Origin: Atherinomorus stipes
Taxonomy: Eukaryota; Chordata; Actinopteri; Atheriniformes; Atherinidae
Length of the DNA: 64,000 nucleotides
Assembly: GCA_023101725.1 (NCBI GenBank)
Contig: JALJCO010010195.1
Span: forward strand, 186,001 to 250,000
Direction: 5' to 3'
The notes beneath the pieces are model-generated. The model searched no databases, had not been told where the DNA came from, and saw only the letters and a program-made list of their open reading frames with translations. Numbering within the stretch: the stretch's first letter is position 1; every line of letters begins with the position of its first letter. Shown one piece after another: positions 59,601 to 64,000 of the stretch. A program made the translations under genes and the position numbers.

Positions 59601-62600
59601 TATGCACAATAGAACATTTAGTGGTTGCTCTTAGGTTGCATTTGACAAACGCCAAGTACTTATGTTTTAAATCTTTGACTTGGGAAAACAAATCAACAGA
59701 TAAATAAGTCACCAGAATTTATTTTTTCTCCTTAACATGTTGAAGTTTTCTTAACCTGAACCTATTTTGTGTCAATCCTGTAAGTAGCAGCTTATAAAAG
59801 AAACACAAAGTCTGACTTCAGCCTGTTCAGCCCCTTCTTACATTTATGTTTGTTTGTCAGACACCACATATGGATTCACTGAACCAGATTTAGCTTCCTG
59901 AACACCGAGGAAGAAACGTCCTGCTTCTGATGAGCTCGGTTTCTCTCAAAATTATTATAATTCAAGCCAAATGGAAATGGAATGATTTTGTTTACCATGT
60001 AAGATCGCTGAGTGTGTGGTAGTGGATGTTGGACACGAGGCCAAATGGAAAGCTTTGCTGCGTATCATACAAGTAGATGGAGTCCTCAGAAGCCACTGCA
60101 AACACCATACGATACGGCAACTGGAATAAATTGGGAAGAGCCTGGGCCGAGCCATCTGTAAGACAGAAGAAGAGAAAATGAAGAATGGTCGGAGAAAAAA
60201 AAAATCAACACCTAATTAATCAATCAGATGGGACAGCCTTTGTAATCAGTCTTGTTTGTTTGTCCTTGCCTTCTCCCGTTTTGGTCCTGAGTTCAAAGTA
60301 GACGGGGCAGCAGCGCACAGCCAGTGTAGCTTTGGTTGGACATGGCAAGTGAGCAATAGGCCTAACAGACACAAGCAGACGTGTGTACATCAATATGAGC
60401 ATTTGCAAGAACCTTAATATTTTTCAACATAACAAAAGGGTACAAATGTTACCTCTTCAGACTTTTCCTGGAAAAGATGTAGGTGGTATTCATGATGTTT
60501 TCTCCAATCTCCACACAACCAGCTGTTGTGACAAGAGGTGAAAACAGAGGAGAGAACACAGGTTAGATAAATCATTTTACCAGGATACAACAGCACCAAA
60601 TTTCAACAGATTAAATCCACATTTGCAATGTGAAGCGAGTACCTGGAGCGAGCAGGAAGGACCCATCTGGTGTAAAAGAAAGACGACGAAAAAAGGACCT
60701 CATGCTGTCATCATGGAACATTCTGTACTGCTTGGCCTTCAAAATTACACACAATAAAAAGGGACGTAATGAGCAACATTTCTCTCTTATTTAAGGACTT
60801 TGTAAAGGGTTAAAGATATTAAGTATTTAATTTTCGGATTAAAATTGGGAAAAAATCCATCATTAAACAAATAGTTAAATGGAATAATCAATATTTTAGG
60901 GTTCAGTTCACAGTTAGAAAATAGATTAACTAATGCATGATTGAGTAAAATAGGTGTTCAATATTCAGTCATATTTAAGATCTTAGCCACATCAATTATA
61001 AGAAAGATGTCATTAAAAGCTAAATTTCTACTAACTGACCTCTCCATCTGCAAGTGGTCCTGAGTTCATTTTACTGATACAGAAGGCCTTCTTCTTCGTG
61101 TGAGTGCTGTACACGCGCATCACCCTGAAAGGGAAGAAAAACGAAAACATCTTAAGCATCATCCTGCTGAGTCTCTGTTGTCACAGACTACTCAGATGAA
61201 ACCCTGCAGGCATGTGAAGTAAGGTCTTATACATGGTAAATCCTATTCAGCACATCAAGGATGTTAATGAGGTGCTGATCACTGAATAGTTTACTTCTCT
61301 ACCTGTCGCAGCTGAGAGTGGCAACATATTGACCCAGAGGATCCCAGGTCACCCCCTGTACGTAGCTCTTGTGATCATTCAAGATGCACAACTTCTGTCC
61401 TAAACACACAAAAAAAGGAAACAGCTAAATTATATTACTACAATTTACACGGCATTAAAAACAAACTTCATAGCTGAAATGAGACAAGTGTATGCAAGAC
61501 ACACAAAAAAGGCTCCAAACCTTTGTTAATGTCCCACATTATGGCAGTATTATCAACAGATCCAGACACCATGAGGTTTCCATCTCGTGTCCAGCAGATG
61601 TCATACACATCCTCTATATGCCCTCTAAAGACCAATCAGATGGAAGAAAGTGTGTTTACACTGACAAGCATGTAAAATCTTTATTCAAACTTAGACTGCA
61701 TTGAACCTGAAGGGAAAAATAAACAAGTCCTAAAATGAAAGCTGATTAAAATAACAGGTTTATTCCTGTAATAATGGTTGAAACAATAAAAACCAGCAGG
61801 TTAGAGATACATCATGGAAAGTTTTAAGATGTACAGGAAAAAACCATTCACAAATGTATTATTATTGTTAATGTTAATAATAATAATAATAATATGTCCT
61901 CTTGAAAATCATGTCACCATGTTAAAAAGTTGCAAATGCCAGATTTTAGTGATTCTAATTGTGCACTTCACAGCAGGAGTTTCTGTGCTACAGATGCACC
62001 CTCACAGCTAAAAATGTGAGAATAAGAGGGACATTGAAATACTAGAGACAATACATTATGCAAAATGCTATTATGCTTGGAAACTGACATTTTCTTTGGC
62101 AAACTATGCTCTTCCATGACCATTTTGGTACAGATATCAATGCCATGCACATCTGAACGTTTCCACAACACTGGCAACTACTGTAGTGGTAAGCAATATA
62201 AAGGTCAGCAGAAAAGAGAATGAAGTGAAAATTTATACTGCTACACTGACCGGTGGAAGTTGCTCTGGAAGATTGGAAGATTTCTATGTTTGCAAATTGT
62301 GTCAATCAACTATCTTCCAAAGATTTTACAAAGTATTACATCACAGTAAGAAATTGTTTTGTCACTCCAATGGCCAGATAAAATAATATATTTATACAGG
62401 TACCCTAATAAAGCATGCGTGTACATTATGTTTGTTTGTACCTTAGTGTTTTGACCACAGACCAGCTCTCCTTGTTGAGCTGAGCATCCTCATCCTCCTG
62501 GAACACAGGGGCCTGCTCAGGCTCCTTACAGTCATTAAGTTTCCACAACAAAATTGCTGCATCTGTGTATAAGAGAGAAACAAAAAGAAAAGAAGAAGAC

Positions 62601-63347
62601 AGTTCATTTAAACTGTACTGGTCAGCACCTTTTAAAGAGGGGACATTTATAATGTACCATCTCCTCCTGAAGCAAGCAGCTCTCCATTAGGGCTAAAGCG
62701 AACCACATTGACAGCCTTGGTATGTCTGGCCAGGTTGGACAAGAACTCCACAACTGCCTTCCCATCTGGACCCGTGTCCACTCGCCACAGCTGTATAAAT
62801 ATCAAGGAAAAGGAAACTGAGATTCTTCAATCAGGTATAGCTATGTATAGCATCATACAAGTGAGACTCTTTTTAATCATAAACCTCTAATTGAAGCTGA
62901 AGGGTTTCTAACTGATTTGTGATGTCCAGCTAGTTCATAAAAGTTTATCAAAAGCATATTAAGTGCATATTGATTTATCTGAGTGAAGTTACAAAATTTG
63001 TATGAAAGGAGGCAAAACATGCTTAATCTTGTGTCGTAAAGTGGCATCTGTACGTTACACATTTAAGGTTGAGGAAAAGCCATGTTATTCTTCCATAATG
63101 TTGTCAACATGAACAAACAGGATTACAGTGGTGAGAATTTAACAGGATGCGACAGGATCTTTGAATTTTTAAATAAATTAACACTTCAGCAAAAATCAGA
63201 TGTTGGCTACTTTCCACTCACTCTGACTGTGGTGTCCACTCCAGCTGTGGCCAGTCTATGATAGCGTCCATCCGTGCTGTGCTGAAAGTCCAGACTATAG
63301 ACTGGTTCCTTGTTGTGCCATGCAATCTCACACGTTACCACCTTCAT
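56603..63347 (-). CDS. chaf1b: Chromatin assembly factor 1 subunit B (CAF-1 p60), 13 coding exons
   Basis: This is the WD40 subunit of nuclear CAF-1, which deposits new H3-H4 behind replication forks with ASF1 and PCNA. Coding exons (minus strand): 63347-63222, 62790-62658, 62562-62442, 61624-61521, 61399-61303, 61124-61040, 60736-60643, 60522-60453, 60361-60270, 60155-59996, 59500-58904, 57479-57391, 56775-56603. Phases agree throughout and give 646 codons plus TAG. The N-terminus [20 protein letters not shown] is nearly identical to vertebrate p60. WD40 repeats fill about residues 1-380. A Pro/Thr/Lys-rich tail follows, with ASF1-binding B-domain-like motifs RRITLNTL (464-471) and RRVSLTPI (560-567), and PPESKRPK near the end. 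Human p60 is 559 residues, so this tail is longer. All introns are GT-AG except the one after 60270, which begins GC. Identification is firm; exact ends of the low-complexity exons are slightly less so. Confidence 0.95.
57905..58900 (-). other. chaf1b intron 12 with a lysine-rich decayed frame
   Basis: The intron between coding exons 11 and 12 is 1.4 kb. The part 58200-58610 on the minus strand reads as broken Lys/Gln-rich coding-like sequence with several stops. It has no clear donor or acceptor pair. A poly-T tract is near 57907. Confidence 0.35.
61876..61893. repeat. (AAT)n microsatellite in a chaf1b intron
   Basis: Six to seven TAA/AAT units. Confidence 0.7.
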
Positions 63348-63351
63348 TTTG

Positions 63352-63840
63352 TCTGCATTCAAAGGCAAACACCGACATTAGGGGTTAAAACATGCCAACC
63401 TCGCACGTCTAATTTTTCTACTCCGTTGTTAATAACGAAGTTATTTTCACAAACAGAAAGTACGAACTATGTGTTACGGATTTCAATATAAAAGTTTGAA
63501 CAGTTTCTACGCGCATTTAATCACTTCAACCGAGGCGACAGCTAGCTAACATAGTTAGCTTTAAACTTAGCGGGTTTCTGGGGTGATTTGTGGCAAACAA
63601 AAGACAAACTCCAAATCCATAAACATGTTTGTATTAGTCATTGTAAGCTGTGGGGCTGTTATGAAAACATAAACACAAGTTTGACATATCTTATAAAAAC
63701 GTAAAATGGTGCAAGAACAAATAATATTGGTTTACCTCCTCTGTCGACTGGATGAATCAGTATTCCCGCGTACGATTCATTCAAAACTTCCGGGAGAGTA
63801 CGCAGCTCTGATTGGACCAAAATCCGGAAGAGGCGTTGAC
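63352..63840 (-). promoter_or_regulatory. chaf1b: chaf1b promoter and probable 5' non-coding exon
   Basis: An inverted CCAAT box (minus-strand CCAATCAG, 63815-63808) lies between two ETS-type cores: CCGGAA read on the plus strand at 63824-63829 and CCGGAAG read on the minus strand around 63794-63788. No TATA box is visible. This NF-Y plus ETS layout is typical of housekeeping and replication genes. A splice donor (GGAG|GTAAAC) after 63736 and an acceptor (TGCAG) before 63352 suggest a non-coding first exon spliced five bases upstream of the start codon. That matches the mammalian gene, whose start codon is in exon 2. The transcription start is not determined. Confidence 0.6.
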
Positions 63841-64000
63841 AGGAGCGCTTGATTTCTTTCTCTCTTTTGGAGTCATGCACCATAAGCCTTCAAGTTTTTA
63901 TTTTTCCGCAGCTATATCTCTAATAAACATATATTATATATAATTTTCATATAAATGAGGTCTAAAAGAATGAAAACCTTATAGAAATATCTTTTTATTT

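Noticed and set aside
1..64000. CRISPR arrays, operons, riboswitches, rRNA genes
   Set aside because: None seen. The repeats present are microsatellites and transposons, and gene structure is eukaryotic.

Overview
The window reads as teleost fish nuclear DNA. Genes are split into short exons with GT-AG introns. Between them lie many TA, CA/TG and AAAG microsatellites, tRNA-derived SINEs, Tc1-like elements, a LINE C-terminal fragment and several MITE types that are familiar from fish genomes. No bacterial-style gene organisation is present.

Two protein-coding genes can be supported, both on the minus strand. (1) chaf1b (coding 63347 to 56603) encodes the WD40 p60 subunit of the CAF-1 histone chaperone. 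It has 13 coding exons with consistent phases, giving a predicted 646 residues, plus a probable 5' non-coding exon and a CCAAT/ETS promoter at the right edge. (2) A ZBTB11-like gene (coding 48576 to 35554, six exons, predicted 987 residues) joins three parts: an integrase-type H2C2 zinc-binding domain, a BTB domain, and two C2H2 zinc fingers that follow a long basic disordered region. This domain order, and the way transposons have piled into its introns, is the most interesting content here.

Layout: 1-13.7 kb is non-coding with repeats; a CpG-rich block at about 12.9-14.05 kb ends in a good minus-strand splice donor and may be the first exon of a gene that continues off the left edge. 14-22.6 kb is AT-rich and gene-free. 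22.6-29 kb is a purine/pyrimidine-asymmetric, microsatellite-dense block with no gene. 29-35 kb carries a hAT-like MITE interrupted by a foldback element, plus decayed Tc1-type copies. 35-49.7 kb is the ZBTB11-like gene and its promoter. 50-56 kb is intergenic and dominated by a Tc1 element broken by an LTR/PBS fragment and a SINE. 56-64 kb is chaf1b.

Both genes encode chromatin or nuclear factors and share an orientation, but nothing in the sequence shows that they work together. All splice models come from reading splice signals and phases by eye; no transcript data were available.
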